A stretch of 64,000 bases of DNA, taken from NCBI GenBank assembly GCA_963746315.1, contig CAVVAR010000010.1:62001-126000 (forward strand). The letters are read 5' to 3'. Below, piece by piece: positions 32,828 through 41,715 of this stretch. The position numbers were made by a program, and so were the translations under genes. Within the stretch, counting starts at the first letter, position 1, and each line of letters begins with the position of its first letter. Origin of the DNA: Ga0077555 sp963746315. GTDB lineage: Bacteria > Pseudomonadota > Alphaproteobacteria > Rhizobiales > Hyphomicrobiaceae. Under the pieces are notes generated by a model, which searched no databases, had not been told where the DNA came from, and worked only from the letters and a program-made list of their open reading frames with translations.

Positions 32828-33642
32828 TGCCGTCAGAAGATGATGGCACATCAAAGCCCGCCGCCTCTACACTGACGGGTCCATCGGCCATGTCAAAAGG
32901 TCAGCCTGTCGTACCAGAAGATACGGCACCGGAATATGTGCCCTATGACAGGCCACCTAAGCCCCTGCCCCCTTCTGTTCGGTCCCGGCGGCGTGAACCG
33001 CTGCCCACTGTTTCTGAGACGTTGTCCTATGATGATGCCCAGCCTGACCTCAGTCGCCAGCGAAGCACGAGGGTCGGCGGCGTCATCGACGAGCACTCTC
33101 TTCACAATATGATCGATATCAAGTCTAGCCTGTCGACAATCGAACTAACTCTGATTGCCATTACTGTGGCTGTTATCGTGCTGAAGGTAGCCGTAACGGA
33201 ATTGTCGACACAAGTCGGTTCGGCGATTAGCGGTGGCGACGCACGAAGGCTCCTCGACGTGTCGATTTCAGTTGGCTTCATCGCCATTGTCTTGGCGACA
33301 CTGCAAATCCCGCGGCACTTCACTGATGCACTGATACATTCCAACCATGACACCCTGCGCATCCTGCAGATGGTGGGGGCGACGCCACAACTCGTGGCAA
33401 AATGCCTTGCTAAGGTAGTGTTGCGCTCGATGATCAAGGCAGCCTGGAAAGGCCTTGTTATTACTGCAATTCTCTATCTGGTCATCTCGGAGCTAGCGCA
33501 ATGGTGGGTGCCGGTGACGCGGACCTACTTCCTCCGCGAGGTGGCCGAGGCCTTTGGTGGTATCATCGCGTTCATCGTTGTGATGAACTTTCTACTACGT
33601 GCGAAAGTCCGCCGCTTCTTCGCAGGATATACGCGAACGTGA
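32827..33642 (+). CDS. FtsX-like permease lacking the large periplasmic domain
   Basis: A 271-residue membrane protein. A Pro-rich cytoplasmic N-terminus of about 100 residues is followed by four membrane segments at about 105-125, 143-161, 208-223 and 240-257. The segment R-I-L-Q-M-V-G-A-T-P-Q-L-V-A-K between TM2 and TM3 matches the FtsX coupling-helix motif (L-x-x-x-G-A-T). In FtsX the loop between TM1 and TM2 is about 100 residues and activates cell-wall hydrolases; here it is only about 18 residues. It overlaps the ATPase gene, so the two form one complex. Function may differ from classical FtsEX. Confidence 0.78.
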   Translation: MPSEDDGTSKPAASTLTGPSAMSKGQPVVPEDTAPEYVPYDRPPKPLPPSVRSRRREPLPTVSETLSYDDAQPDLSRQRSTRVGGVIDEHSLHNMIDIKSSLSTIELTLIAITVAVIVLKVAVTELSTQVGSAISGGDARRLLDVSISVGFIAIVLATLQIPRHFTDALIHSNHDTLRILQMVGATPQLVAKCLAKVVLRSMIKAAWKGLVITAILYLVISELAQWWVPVTRTYFLREVAEAFGGIIAFIVVMNFLLRAKVRRFFAGYTRT

Positions 33643-33804
33643 AGGCCGGGTGCGAGGCTCGAAGTCCTTCCGACTTCCTTGACGGTCGGTATCGGCGGTA
33701 CCTCTGCCGTGGTCTTGGGCGCAAAATAGGGCCAGCCCTCACCGCCGACCAATGTCGGTAATCTCCGCAAACCAGCCCCGAGCCTCTGCGCTGGCAGCTC
33801 TCTC

Positions 33805-33950
33805 AGTGTCATCCCGGGCCTTGTGCCCGGGACCCATTCATCAGCTTGCTCGGTGCGTTAGGGTAGGACGTTGCAGGCTGCAGATCCTCAGCACTTTTCG
33901 ATGGATGGAGCTTGCGGTGCGATGGGTCCCGGTGACAAGCACCGGGATGA
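33805..33950. repeat. REP-type inverted repeat
   Basis: GTCATCCCGGGCCTTGTGCC with the following CGGGACCCAT forms one arm, and GATGGGTCCCGGTGACAAGC with CACCGGGATGAC the other, about 85 bp apart. It belongs to the same repeat theme as the element at 21512-21598 in the nuo cluster. Confidence 0.7.
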
Positions 33951-34436
33951 CAATTTGGGGTGTGTGGCGAGGCTACCGGGTCACTTCGGCGCTGTTCAGG
34001 ATCGCTCGGCTCGCTTCCCAAACCCCAAACTTATCCCCGCCCCTCCCACCTCCCGTATTCTCTCCGGCATCCTGTCCGCGCGGGTCGTTTTCGCGAGGCG
34101 TGCCGAGGGCGAGGGCAGGAGGCGGTATCTGACCTCTGGAGCGGTGATCGCCACTACGTAAGTCAGGCACTGCAGCGAGATGATCCGGGGACCAACCCAG
34201 GGAGCCCTCCTGCAATGCGAAAATATCGTCGGAGGGCGCCGCGAGGCTGCCTCACAAAATCAAAAACGGTGGCCGGACGGCGTCCTCCCCCCGTGCTCTT
34301 TGACAACCGCCGGGGCGTAGCGCGCTGCCGGGTGATGGCGTATGGGCGCCGACCGCGTCCCCGGAGCGGAGGAGGCTCGTGACTGGGCAGCCGTCTTGCT
34401 CAATCTCGGCCGATTGCGCCCAGACGTTCACCCCAC

Positions 34437-34470
34437 CCCTGACCCCTCCCCATCGAGGGGAGGGGGAGGC
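34437..34470. repeat. Perfect 9-bp GC hairpin repeat
   Basis: CCCCTCCCC, a 5-base loop ATCGA, then GGGGAGGGG. It lies about 60 bp beyond the stop of the HpaB-like gene. Short motifs of this form are dispersed in many GC-rich alphaproteobacterial genomes; there is no T-run for a classical terminator. Confidence 0.55.
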
Positions 34471-34527
34471 CCTGCAGGCCGGGGTGAGGGTCGAAGCCTC
34501 CAAACGGCGCGCACCCGATAGCGGGTT

Positions 34528-35982
34528 TCAGGCGCTGTCGTCGGCCAGAAACACCCGCACGCGCTCCATGGCCTCGCCTTTGGCGTAGATGCCGGCGAGT
34601 GCTCGTGCCCGGGCCAGGGGATCGCCGGCGTAGAAGCGCTCGTAGAGCACCTGCCGCGAGCCGAAGGCGTTGATGGCGACGTCGGAGGCGAGGCGGAACA
34701 GCTTGACGCGGTCGCGGGCCGAGGCGCCGTCGGTGGCAAGGTACTGGTCGATATGGGCCTTGAGGGGCCCGTCCATGTCGGCCTCGCTCGGCGCGATCAT
34801 GAAGCTCGACGAGCCGAGCAGTTGCAGGATCTCGACGAGGCGCGGGTAGACGGTGACGAACAGGTTGCGGGTGCTCTCGACCATGACGGCGTCGGGACAC
34901 ATGACGCCCCACTCGTCGAGGCGGGCGTCGGCTTCCGCCGCGCGCATCAGTGCCTTGGTCGTCGTGGTGTGCAGCATCAGCTCGCCGATCATGGCCTCGA
35001 CCTGGGGCGCTTTGCCGGAGCCGAGCGTCTCGACCATCAGCAGCGCAAGGCCGAGGATGAACTCGCACTTGGCGAGGTTTTTGACGGCGCCCTGGTGGGC
35101 GGAATGGGCCGAGTAGTTGGTGCCGGGGCCGAGGTTGTTGAGCAGTCCGACGTCGCCGAGCAGGAAAACGCGCTCCCACGGCACGAGCACGTCGTCGAAG
35201 AAGACGATGCAGTCCATCTCCTCGAAACGCGAGCCGAGCGGGTGGTCGAAATGCGAGCGGCCGTGGTCGTAGCTGTCGCGGCAGAGGAAACGAAGGCCTT
35301 GCGTTGCGCACGGGATGGCGAACGACAGCGCGAAGGGGTTGTCCGATCCGGTGTAGAGGCCGAGGCGGGGCGAGTAGACCGCGATCTCGTCGGCGTAGGC
35401 GCCGAGCGTGGCGAGGACGCGAGCGCCACGGACGACGATGCCGGCGCTGGTCTCACGCATGACGCGGAGCGCGGTGCCGTCCTCGAGATTGTAGAGGCCC
35501 GTGCTCGTGCGGCTGCGCTGCAGGTTGATGAGCGCGTGGGTGAGGACGAGGTCGTTCTCGCGGATGTGCTCGTAGTAGCGGCGGATGTTGTCGCCGAACT
35601 CTGGCCGGCCGCGCGCGAAATAGCCGGCCGCGGCGGCCCAGGCGGCGAAGGAGACGTTCATGAAGTCGGGCGAACGGCCCATCATGCCGCAGGTTGCGCG
35701 GGCCCAGCGCAGCATCATCTCGCGGCGGCGGACGAGGTCGTCGATCGTCTTCGGGATGATGAACGAGAGGCCGACAGGATCGCCCGTGGTGGGCGAAGCG
35801 TAGGTCATCTCGGGTTTGAGCGCGGGCTCGAGTTGCATGTCATAGAGCGAGGCAATGGCGCGCGCACCCGAGGCCAGACCGGGGTGCGTCGTGACATCCT
35901 CCACCCGCTCCCCGCCGAGCCAGATCTCCCTCCTCTGTGCCCGAAGGCCGTCGAGATACTGCTTTCCGCTCCGTGCCGGCAT
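34528..35982 (-). CDS. 4-hydroxyphenylacetate 3-hydroxylase family monooxygenase (HpaB-like)
   Basis: A 484-residue FADH2-utilising monooxygenase of the HpaB/PvcC group. Recognisable stretches include the N-terminal S-G-K-Q-Y-L-D-G-L, H-I-R-E-N-D-L-V-L-T-H-A-L-I-N, G-I-V-V-R-G-A-R-V-L-A-T, C-I-V-F-F-D-D-V-L-V-P-W-E-R-V-F and a C-terminal G-S-R-Q-V-L-Y-E-R-F-Y-A-G-D-P. These enzymes hydroxylate phenols with a separate flavin reductase. No HpaC-type reductase is adjacent. The MFS transporter gene 96 bp upstream on the same strand may import its substrate. Confidence 0.9.
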   Translation of the reverse strand: MPARSGKQYLDGLRAQRREIWLGGERVEDVTTHPGLASGARAIASLYDMQLEPALKPEMTYASPTTGDPVGLSFIIPKTIDDLVRRREMMLRWARATCGMMGRSPDFMNVSFAAWAAAAGYFARGRPEFGDNIRRYYEHIRENDLVLTHALINLQRSRTSTGLYNLEDGTALRVMRETSAGIVVRGARVLATLGAYADEIAVYSPRLGLYTGSDNPFALSFAIPCATQGLRFLCRDSYDHGRSHFDHPLGSRFEEMDCIVFFDDVLVPWERVFLLGDVGLLNNLGPGTNYSAHSAHQGAVKNLAKCEFILGLALLMVETLGSGKAPQVEAMIGELMLHTTTTKALMRAAEADARLDEWGVMCPDAVMVESTRNLFVTVYPRLVEILQLLGSSSFMIAPSEADMDGPLKAHIDQYLATDGASARDRVKLFRLASDVAINAFGSRQVLYERFYAGDPLARARALAGIYAKGEAMERVRVFLADDSA

Positions 35983-36078
35983 GGCAAGCTCCCTGTGCGC
36001 TGCTCTCGACGGCCTCTGGCGGGCGCGGCAGCCGTCGCGATTATCGGTGACCGCGGGCGTTCCCTCAAGGGTGGGGGC

Positions 36079-37347
36079 TCAGCCCTTCGGCTTCACGTCG
36101 CGGATCGGCAGGTAGACGAGCAGCGCCAAAACGGCGGCCGCCGCCTGGACGGCAAAGCCGGTACGGTACGCCAACTCGGTCGGGATGGCGCCTGGACCCG
36201 AGACCGTGCCGACGATCCAGCCGAAGACGAGCTGCATCAGCGCAATTGCGGCCATCAGGCCCATGTTGGCCGCCGAGATCCCCCGCCCCATCAGGTGCGG
36301 CGCCACGAGACCTCGGGCGTGCGCGAACACGATCATCGGGAACGAGGCGGATAGGCCCATCAGGCAAAGCAGCGCCGCCACCGCGATGAGGGGCGGGTGG
36401 TCGAGCGCCGCAAGGCCCGTCATGGCGGCGGTGACTCCGGTCATGCCCGTGAGCATCGCCGTCTTCACGGAATTGGCACGTCGCGCGACGAGCCCGAGCG
36501 CGGTGTGACCGGCCATCGAGCACAGCGCCATCGCAAGCAGCACGTTGCCGCTGGCGATGACGTCGAGCCCATGCACCTGGCGGAGATAGGGCGCGCCCCA
36601 GACGCCGGTGATGGTCGTCGAGGCGGAGATCGGCAGGCCGGTGAGCAGGAGACGCACCATGCCGGGCTGACGCAGCGCCTCGCCGACGCCGGCCAACACG
36701 CTCGCGAGGCTTTCCGAGCTCGAGGCGGTGGGGGCGGCGCCCGGGGGACCATCGCGCACGACGAGCCAGACGGCCACGAGAAGCACGGCGACCGCGATCG
36801 TGAAGATGCCGTAGCACTCGCGCCAGCCGATCAGGGCGATCAGGGCGGCGAGCGGCGTCGTCGCGGAAAGAGTGCCCGACGCGGCGAAAGTGTTGAGCGT
36901 GCCCATCAGCGTGACGACGCGATCCTGGGGCATCCAGCGGGCCAGCACGTAGAAGGCGCCGGTGAAGATGCCGGCGCAGCCGATGCCCATGAGCACGCGG
37001 CCGAGCGACAGCAGCGCCACCGAATCGGCTGCCGCGAACGTGCCGGCCCCCGCTGTCGTGAAGAGCAGCATGCCCGCCAAGGTGAGGCGGGCGCCGAAAC
37101 GGTCGAGCAGCATGCCGGTCGGGAGCTGCATGATCGCATAGGCGATGAAGAACGCGCTCGCGACCGTCGAAAGGGCCGCGGGAGAGAGCGTCATCTCGCG
37201 GGCGAGCTCTGGCGCCATGACGCCGAGGCTCGAGCGGAGGAAGAGGTTCATGAACGCCAGCAGGAACAGCACGGCCACGATCATCGCGAGATGCCAGGAC
37301 CGCCGCACGGCCCGCGCCTCGGTGGCGGCCTCCCCCCAGTCGTTCAT
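36079..37347 (-). CDS. MFS transporter
   Basis: A 422-residue major facilitator with 12 predicted membrane segments. The loop 2-3 motif appears as M-L-L-D-R-F-G-A-R-L-T and the TM4 region as G-R-V-L-M-G-I-G-C-A-G-I-F-T-G-A-F-Y. The subgroup resembles metabolite:proton symporters of the organic-acid type. It lies upstream of and co-directional with the HpaB-like gene, so a role in uptake of an aromatic substrate is plausible but not shown. Confidence 0.87.
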   Translation of the reverse strand: MNDWGEAATEARAVRRSWHLAMIVAVLFLLAFMNLFLRSSLGVMAPELAREMTLSPAALSTVASAFFIAYAIMQLPTGMLLDRFGARLTLAGMLLFTTAGAGTFAAADSVALLSLGRVLMGIGCAGIFTGAFYVLARWMPQDRVVTLMGTLNTFAASGTLSATTPLAALIALIGWRECYGIFTIAVAVLLVAVWLVVRDGPPGAAPTASSSESLASVLAGVGEALRQPGMVRLLLTGLPISASTTITGVWGAPYLRQVHGLDVIASGNVLLAMALCSMAGHTALGLVARRANSVKTAMLTGMTGVTAAMTGLAALDHPPLIAVAALLCLMGLSASFPMIVFAHARGLVAPHLMGRGISAANMGLMAAIALMQLVFGWIVGTVSGPGAIPTELAYRTGFAVQAAAAVLALLVYLPIRDVKPKG

Positions 37348-37554
37348 GCCCGCGCCGTTCCTCTCTCGCCTGCACTCTCGGCATCACCCGCAACCGCACC
37401 CGGCGATCAGGGGCAACTTTTCGGAGCCAGCTTTCCGCTCGTCGCCCCAACTGGATTCGGGGACCGGCTTTCGACTATAAGGGCCGTGGCCGCGCCGGCG
37501 CCTGCCGAAACGGTCCCAAGCCCCCCTTGCCGACGAGCACTTCGAGAACGAGCC

Positions 37555-38304
37555 ATGGCCGGACATTCCCAATTCAAGAACATCATGCACCGCAAGGGCA
37601 AGCAGGATGCGATGCGTGCCAAGCTGTTCGCCAAGCTCGCCCGCGAGATCACCGTTGCCGCGAAGTCCGGCCTGCCCGACCCCGACATGAACCCGCGCCT
37701 CAGGCTCGCTGTGCAGAATGCCCGCGCCGAGAACATGCCCAAGGACAACGTCGAGCGGGCGATCAAGAAGGCGCTCGGCGGCGACGCCGATACCTACGAG
37801 CAGGTGCGCTACGAGGGCTATGCACCGGGCGGCGTGGCCGTGATCGTCGAGGCTCTGACAGACAACCGCAATCGCACCGGTGGCGCGGTCAGGGCCGTGT
37901 TCACGAAGTACAACGGCAACATGGGTGCCACGGGCTCGGTCAGCCACATGTTCGCGCGCGTCGGTGAGATCCGGTTCAAGCCTGACGGGGCATCGGCCGA
38001 CGCCATGCTGGAAGCGGCGATCGAGGCGGGAGCCGAGGACGTCGAAAGCAGCGAGGAAGGCCACCTCGTGACCACCACTTTCGAGGCGCTGGGGCAGGTT
38101 GCATCGGCTCTCGAGGAAAAATTCGGTGCGCCGGAGCAGGTCAAGGCGATCTGGAAGCCGACGCTCTCGACGCAAGTCGACGCGGAGAAGGCCGAGACCA
38201 TCCTCAAGATGCTTGCGGCGCTCGAGGACGACGACGACGTGCAGGCCGTGTTCTCGAACTTCGAGGTGGACGAGGCCACGTTGGCGCGATTGACGGCGGC
38301 GTGA
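37555..38304 (+). CDS. YebC/PmpR family protein
   Basis: A 249-residue member of the YebC family, full length and canonical from M-A-G-H-S-Q-F-K-N-I-M-H-R-K-G-K-Q-D. Other signatures are N-P-R-L-R-L-A-V-Q-N-A-R-A-E-N-M-P-K-D-N-V-E-R-A-I and Y-E-G-Y-A-P-G-G-V-A. Members were described as transcription regulators, and recent work on some links them to translation of difficult peptides. It lies upstream of ruvC, the usual arrangement. The much longer open frame is an upstream read-through. Confidence 0.95.
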   Translation: MAGHSQFKNIMHRKGKQDAMRAKLFAKLAREITVAAKSGLPDPDMNPRLRLAVQNARAENMPKDNVERAIKKALGGDADTYEQVRYEGYAPGGVAVIVEALTDNRNRTGGAVRAVFTKYNGNMGATGSVSHMFARVGEIRFKPDGASADAMLEAAIEAGAEDVESSEEGHLVTTTFEALGQVASALEEKFGAPEQVKAIWKPTLSTQVDAEKAETILKMLAALEDDDDVQAVFSNFEVDEATLARLTAA

Positions 38305-38431
38305 TCGGCCGCGCCAGGCATCGTGGTCAATGAAACCCTAAGATCGACTGCGATTCCTTGGTCGCCCATTAAACGTGCCCTCAAGGCGCGTCCGCTATCC
38401 TCTTCGACGGGATGATCGGGAGAGCGTCGTT

Positions 38432-38647
38432 GTGAGCCAGAACCAGGGCAAGGGAGCCGACGGCTTCGAGAGCTACGTGCGAAATCTGCAGCTCGCCGTC
38501 GAGACGACCACGATTGGAACCCAGCTGACGCCTGGTCGCGGCGAGGGTGCTCGGCGGGCGCTGATCCTCAACCCCTACGGGGCCACCGTCGCCGACATCG
38601 GCATCTGCCGCTACCGCACGGCGGGCGGGACCGGATCGGCACGTTGA
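38432..38647 (+). CDS. Small hypothetical protein between yebC and ruvC
   Basis: A 71-residue frame from a GTG at 38432 (V-S-Q-N-Q-G-K-G-A-D-G-F) with GGGAGAG about 10 bp upstream. Third positions are GC-rich throughout and the segment A-L-I-L-N-P-Y-G-A-T-V-A-D-I-G looks protein-like. No family recognised. It could be part of the yebC-ruvC transcript. Confidence 0.45.
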   Translation: MSQNQGKGADGFESYVRNLQLAVETTTIGTQLTPGRGEGARRALILNPYGATVADIGICRYRTAGGTGSAR

Positions 38648-38716
38648 CCCAGTTTATCCCCGTTTGCGTGAACAGATTGAGAGCGCAACGCGACGCGGCA
38701 TGCTAACCGCGTCGTC

Positions 38717-39241
38717 ATGAGAAGCGCAGCGATTCGCATCATTGGCATCGATCCCGGGCTACGCCGGACGGGATGGGGCGTCATTGAATCCGATGGCGTG
38801 CGCCTGGTCTACGTCGCGAGCGGCCACGTCACCTCCACAGGAGACGACGACCTCGCCTATCGTCTCCGCGAGATCTACGAAGGGCTGGTCGGCGTGCTCG
38901 CCGCTTGGCAACCGGTCGAGGCAGCGGTCGAGGAAACGTTCGTCAACGAGAACGCCCGGGCAACGCTGAAGCTGGGGCAGGCGCGCGGAATGGCGCTGCT
39001 CGCACCGGCCATGAAGGGCCTGAAAATCGCCGAGTATCAACCCAACCTGATCAAAAAGACCGTGGTCGGAGCGGGACATGCGGAGAAGCGGCAGATCCAG
39101 ATGATGGTCTCGATGCTGCTGCCGAAGGCACGGTTCGAATCGGCCGACGAGGCGGATGCGCTGGCTATCGCCATCTGCCACGCCAACCATCGAACTAGTC
39201 CGGCCGCACGTTTGGCGGCGACGGGGAACGGAGTTCGTTGA
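38717..39241 (+). CDS. ruvC: Crossover junction endodeoxyribonuclease RuvC
   Basis: A 174-residue Holliday junction resolvase. Catalytic acidic residues are visible in I-I-G-I-D-P-G-L-R-R-T-G-W-G (first Asp), A-A-V-E-E-T-F-V-N-E-N (Glu) and S-A-D-E-A-D-A-L-A-I-A-I-C-H-A (Asp pair with His). The start at 38717 fits the family N-terminus. It acts with RuvAB. ruvA follows after a 190-bp gap that contains a tandem heptamer repeat. Confidence 0.96.
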   Translation: MRSAAIRIIGIDPGLRRTGWGVIESDGVRLVYVASGHVTSTGDDDLAYRLREIYEGLVGVLAAWQPVEAAVEETFVNENARATLKLGQARGMALLAPAMKGLKIAEYQPNLIKKTVVGAGHAEKRQIQMMVSMLLPKARFESADEADALAIAICHANHRTSPAARLAATGNGVR

Positions 39242-39244
39242 GCA

Positions 39245-39277
<33 letters not shown>

Positions 39278-39431
39278 AATGATTTCAGGTTGCAGGCAAT
39301 CGCAACCCTCATCGAGTTCAGCGCAGGGATGTCCGCGTCATGCTCTCTCGAAACCTGACGTCAGTTGCCTACTCCCTACCGCCTAGGCGCGGAGTTCCTT
39401 CTCCTGCGTCCAGCATGACCCGGAGGCGCGC

Positions 39432-40067
39432 ATGATCGGCAAGCTCAGAGGCAAGGTCGACGCCATCGGCGAGGCGCACACGATCATCGATGTCAATGGC
39501 GTCGGCTACGAGGTGCAGTGCTCGGCACGAACGCTTCGGGGCATGGAGCTCGGCCAGGAGGTATCGCTCACGATCGACACGCATGTGCGCGAGGATTCCA
39601 TCCGCCTGTTCGGCTTCAAGAGCGAGGTCGAGCGGTCCTGGTTTCGCATCCTGCAGCAGATCCAAGGCGTAGGCTCCAAGGTGGCGCTCAGCGTGCTCGG
39701 CACGCTCTCGCCGCACGACCTCGCCTCGGCGATCGCATTGGGCAACGCGGGCGCCGTCGAGCAGACACCCGGCGTGGGCAAGAAGCTCGCCCAGCGCATC
39801 GTGCTCGAGTTGAAGGACAAAGCGCCTGCGCTGAGCATGGCCGGTTTGAACATACCCGCCCCTAGCAAAGGCGCGGCCAACGGAACCAGCACACCGAGCG
39901 CAATGCCGAGTGCCGCCGCCGAGGCCATCTCGGCGCTGGTCAACCTCGGCTACAACGTGCAGCACGCTGCCGCAGCGATTGCGACAGCCGGAGCTGAGCT
40001 CGGCGAGGACGCGGACACGGCCAAGCTGATCCGGCGGGGCCTCAAGGAGCTGGCGCGGCCGATGTAG
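39432..40067 (+). CDS. ruvA: Holliday junction branch migration protein RuvA
   Basis: A 211-residue RuvA: OB-fold start M-I-G-K-L-R-G-K-V-D-A-I-G, helix-hairpin-helix motifs (I-Q-G-V-G-S-K-V-A-L-S-V-L and T-P-G-V-G-K-K-L-A-Q-R-I-V-L-E-L) and a C-terminal RuvB-binding domain ending G-L-K-E-L-A-R-P. GGAGGCGC precedes the ATG. RuvB normally follows in one operon, but here the next gene is on the opposite strand. Confidence 0.96.
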   Translation: MIGKLRGKVDAIGEAHTIIDVNGVGYEVQCSARTLRGMELGQEVSLTIDTHVREDSIRLFGFKSEVERSWFRILQQIQGVGSKVALSVLGTLSPHDLASAIALGNAGAVEQTPGVGKKLAQRIVLELKDKAPALSMAGLNIPAPSKGAANGTSTPSAMPSAAAEAISALVNLGYNVQHAAAAIATAGAELGEDADTAKLIRRGLKELARPM

Positions 40068-40092
40068 CGGACGCTCGGCCGTCATGCCGGAT

Positions 40093-41616
40093 CTACCCCG
40101 CCTTGCGCGGCCGTCTCAGCATCACGACCAGCGGAACAGCCGCAGCCGAGACCACCGTGAAGATCCCGAACGTGTTGATGTAGGCGATCACGGCGGACTG
40201 TCGTGTGATCTCGCGGCTCAGCCTTTGCAGGCTTGGTGCCGATGCGATCTCCCATAGGCCGGTGACCCATGGCAATGCCAGCGATCGGTTGTAGGGGCTC
40301 AGGTGCTCCGACAGCTGCGCATAGTTGATGCCCGTGTATCGGATCACCTCGGCCACCGACAGCGAGATGAAGAAGCTCGCGCCGATGTTGCGCAGGAGGT
40401 GGTAGAGCGCGAGCGCCTCGGCCATCTTCTCGCGCGGGATGCCGTCGAAGGACACGAGCGTAAGGGCCACCACCAGGATGCCGCTCGAGAGCCCCTGCAC
40501 CATTCCGTTCAGCTCGAGCTCCCAGGCCGTTACGTTGACGTCCATCTGCATGAGGCCGTAGCCGGCGACCGCCTGCAGCAGAAACCCGATGGCGATGGTT
40601 GCCCGCGGATCGACGCGCGACATGAAGATGACCGCGAAAAAGCCGATCAGGCCGCCGACGCCGCGCGAGCCGATTACCTGACCGACCAGCGCGTCCGGAA
40701 AACCGAGGTGCACGCGCATGAGGGTCGGCAGGAGGACCATCGGTGTGAAGTTCAGCATGCCGAACGCGGTGATCAGCAGGATGCCGAACAGGTAGTTGCG
40801 ATTGAGCAGGAGGCGCAGGTCGAGGAACGGCCGGGTGGCGGTCAGGCTATGAGCAACGAACAGGTAGAAGGCGAGCACGCTGATGGCCAGCGAGACCTGG
40901 ATCTCGAGAGAATCGAGCCAATCGAGCCGCTGGCCTCGAGCCAGCATCCATTGCAGCGCCCCGATCGCGACCGAAAGCATGAGGAAGCCGGCCCAACTGA
41001 AATAGAGCGGACCCTTTTTCCCGTCGCGAGGCAACGACATCGCCAATCCGATGGTCGCGATCGCGCCGACCGGGAACAGGACGTAAAAGGCCCACCGCCA
41101 TGTGGCGAGCTCGGCCAGATAGCCGCCGAGCGTCGGTCCGATGATGGGACCGAGCGTGACACCCATGCCGTACATGCCGAGCACCATGCGGTGCTGACGG
41201 GGGGGGAACACGTCGAGCAGGATGGTCTGGACCAGCGGCACGCTCGGCGCGCCGGCGGCGCCTTGCACGATGCGCCAGAAGACGAGCTCCTCGATGGACG
41301 ACGCCTGGCCGCAGAGCACCATGGTCAGGGCGAAGATGCCCGTCGACCAGATCATCACCGTCGAGCGGCCGAAGCGGGCGACCAGCCAGCCTGTCATGGG
41401 CATGGTGATGGCGGTCGCCAGAATGTTGAACGTGACCGTCCACGAGATCTCATCGGGCGTCGCTGAGAACGAGCCCTGCATCTGGGGCAGCACGGTCGAG
41501 GCGACCAGAATCGAGGTGAAATAGAGCGCGACTGTGAGGACGCACGAGACGAGGATGAGATATCGCCGGCCGACCCCGACCTCCTCGTCCGCCTCGGTCG
41601 CTACCGCCGCCGTCAT
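40093..41616 (-). CDS. DHA2 family MFS efflux permease (EmrB-like)
   Basis: A 507-residue, 14-helix drug:H+ antiporter. Motif A-type W-L-V-A-R-F-G-R and motif C-type G-P-I-I-G-P-T-L-G-G-Y are present, together with the family hallmark L-P-Q-M-Q-G-S-F-S-A-T-P-D-E-I-S-W near the N-terminus. EmrB-like pumps usually work with a membrane-fusion EmrA partner; none is adjacent. The start at 41616 (M-T-A-A-V-A-T) is preferred to 41679. It sits where ruvB would be expected after ruvA. Confidence 0.9.
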   Translation of the reverse strand: MTAAVATEADEEVGVGRRYLILVSCVLTVALYFTSILVASTVLPQMQGSFSATPDEISWTVTFNILATAITMPMTGWLVARFGRSTVMIWSTGIFALTMVLCGQASSIEELVFWRIVQGAAGAPSVPLVQTILLDVFPPRQHRMVLGMYGMGVTLGPIIGPTLGGYLAELATWRWAFYVLFPVGAIATIGLAMSLPRDGKKGPLYFSWAGFLMLSVAIGALQWMLARGQRLDWLDSLEIQVSLAISVLAFYLFVAHSLTATRPFLDLRLLLNRNYLFGILLITAFGMLNFTPMVLLPTLMRVHLGFPDALVGQVIGSRGVGGLIGFFAVIFMSRVDPRATIAIGFLLQAVAGYGLMQMDVNVTAWELELNGMVQGLSSGILVVALTLVSFDGIPREKMAEALALYHLLRNIGASFFISLSVAEVIRYTGINYAQLSEHLSPYNRSLALPWVTGLWEIASAPSLQRLSREITRQSAVIAYINTFGIFTVVSAAAVPLVVMLRRPRKAG

Positions 41617-41715
41617 TCCACCTCGCCTTTTCGATTCAGCCGGGACGTTGGCACAGGCACGGGCCTGCAGCCAGCGCAACGAAGCCGGCTGCGGCCGCAG
41701 CCGCTGCCGTGTGGA

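Larger units (their letters stand above)
33643..34527. other. Long intergenic region with palindromic repeats, no gene seen
   Basis: 885 bp separate the FtsX-like gene from the convergent end of the HpaB-like gene. Two repeat elements are listed separately (33805-33950 and 34437-34470). The remaining sequence has Arg/Pro-rich open frames on both strands that do not look like proteins. It may be a decayed region or a repeat-prone junction bordering the lower-GC FtsEX-like pair. Confidence 0.45.

Noticed and set aside
36397..37554. Upstream extension of the YebC frame
   Set aside because: YebC starts at M-A-G-H-S-Q; the extension is antisense to the MFS transporter.
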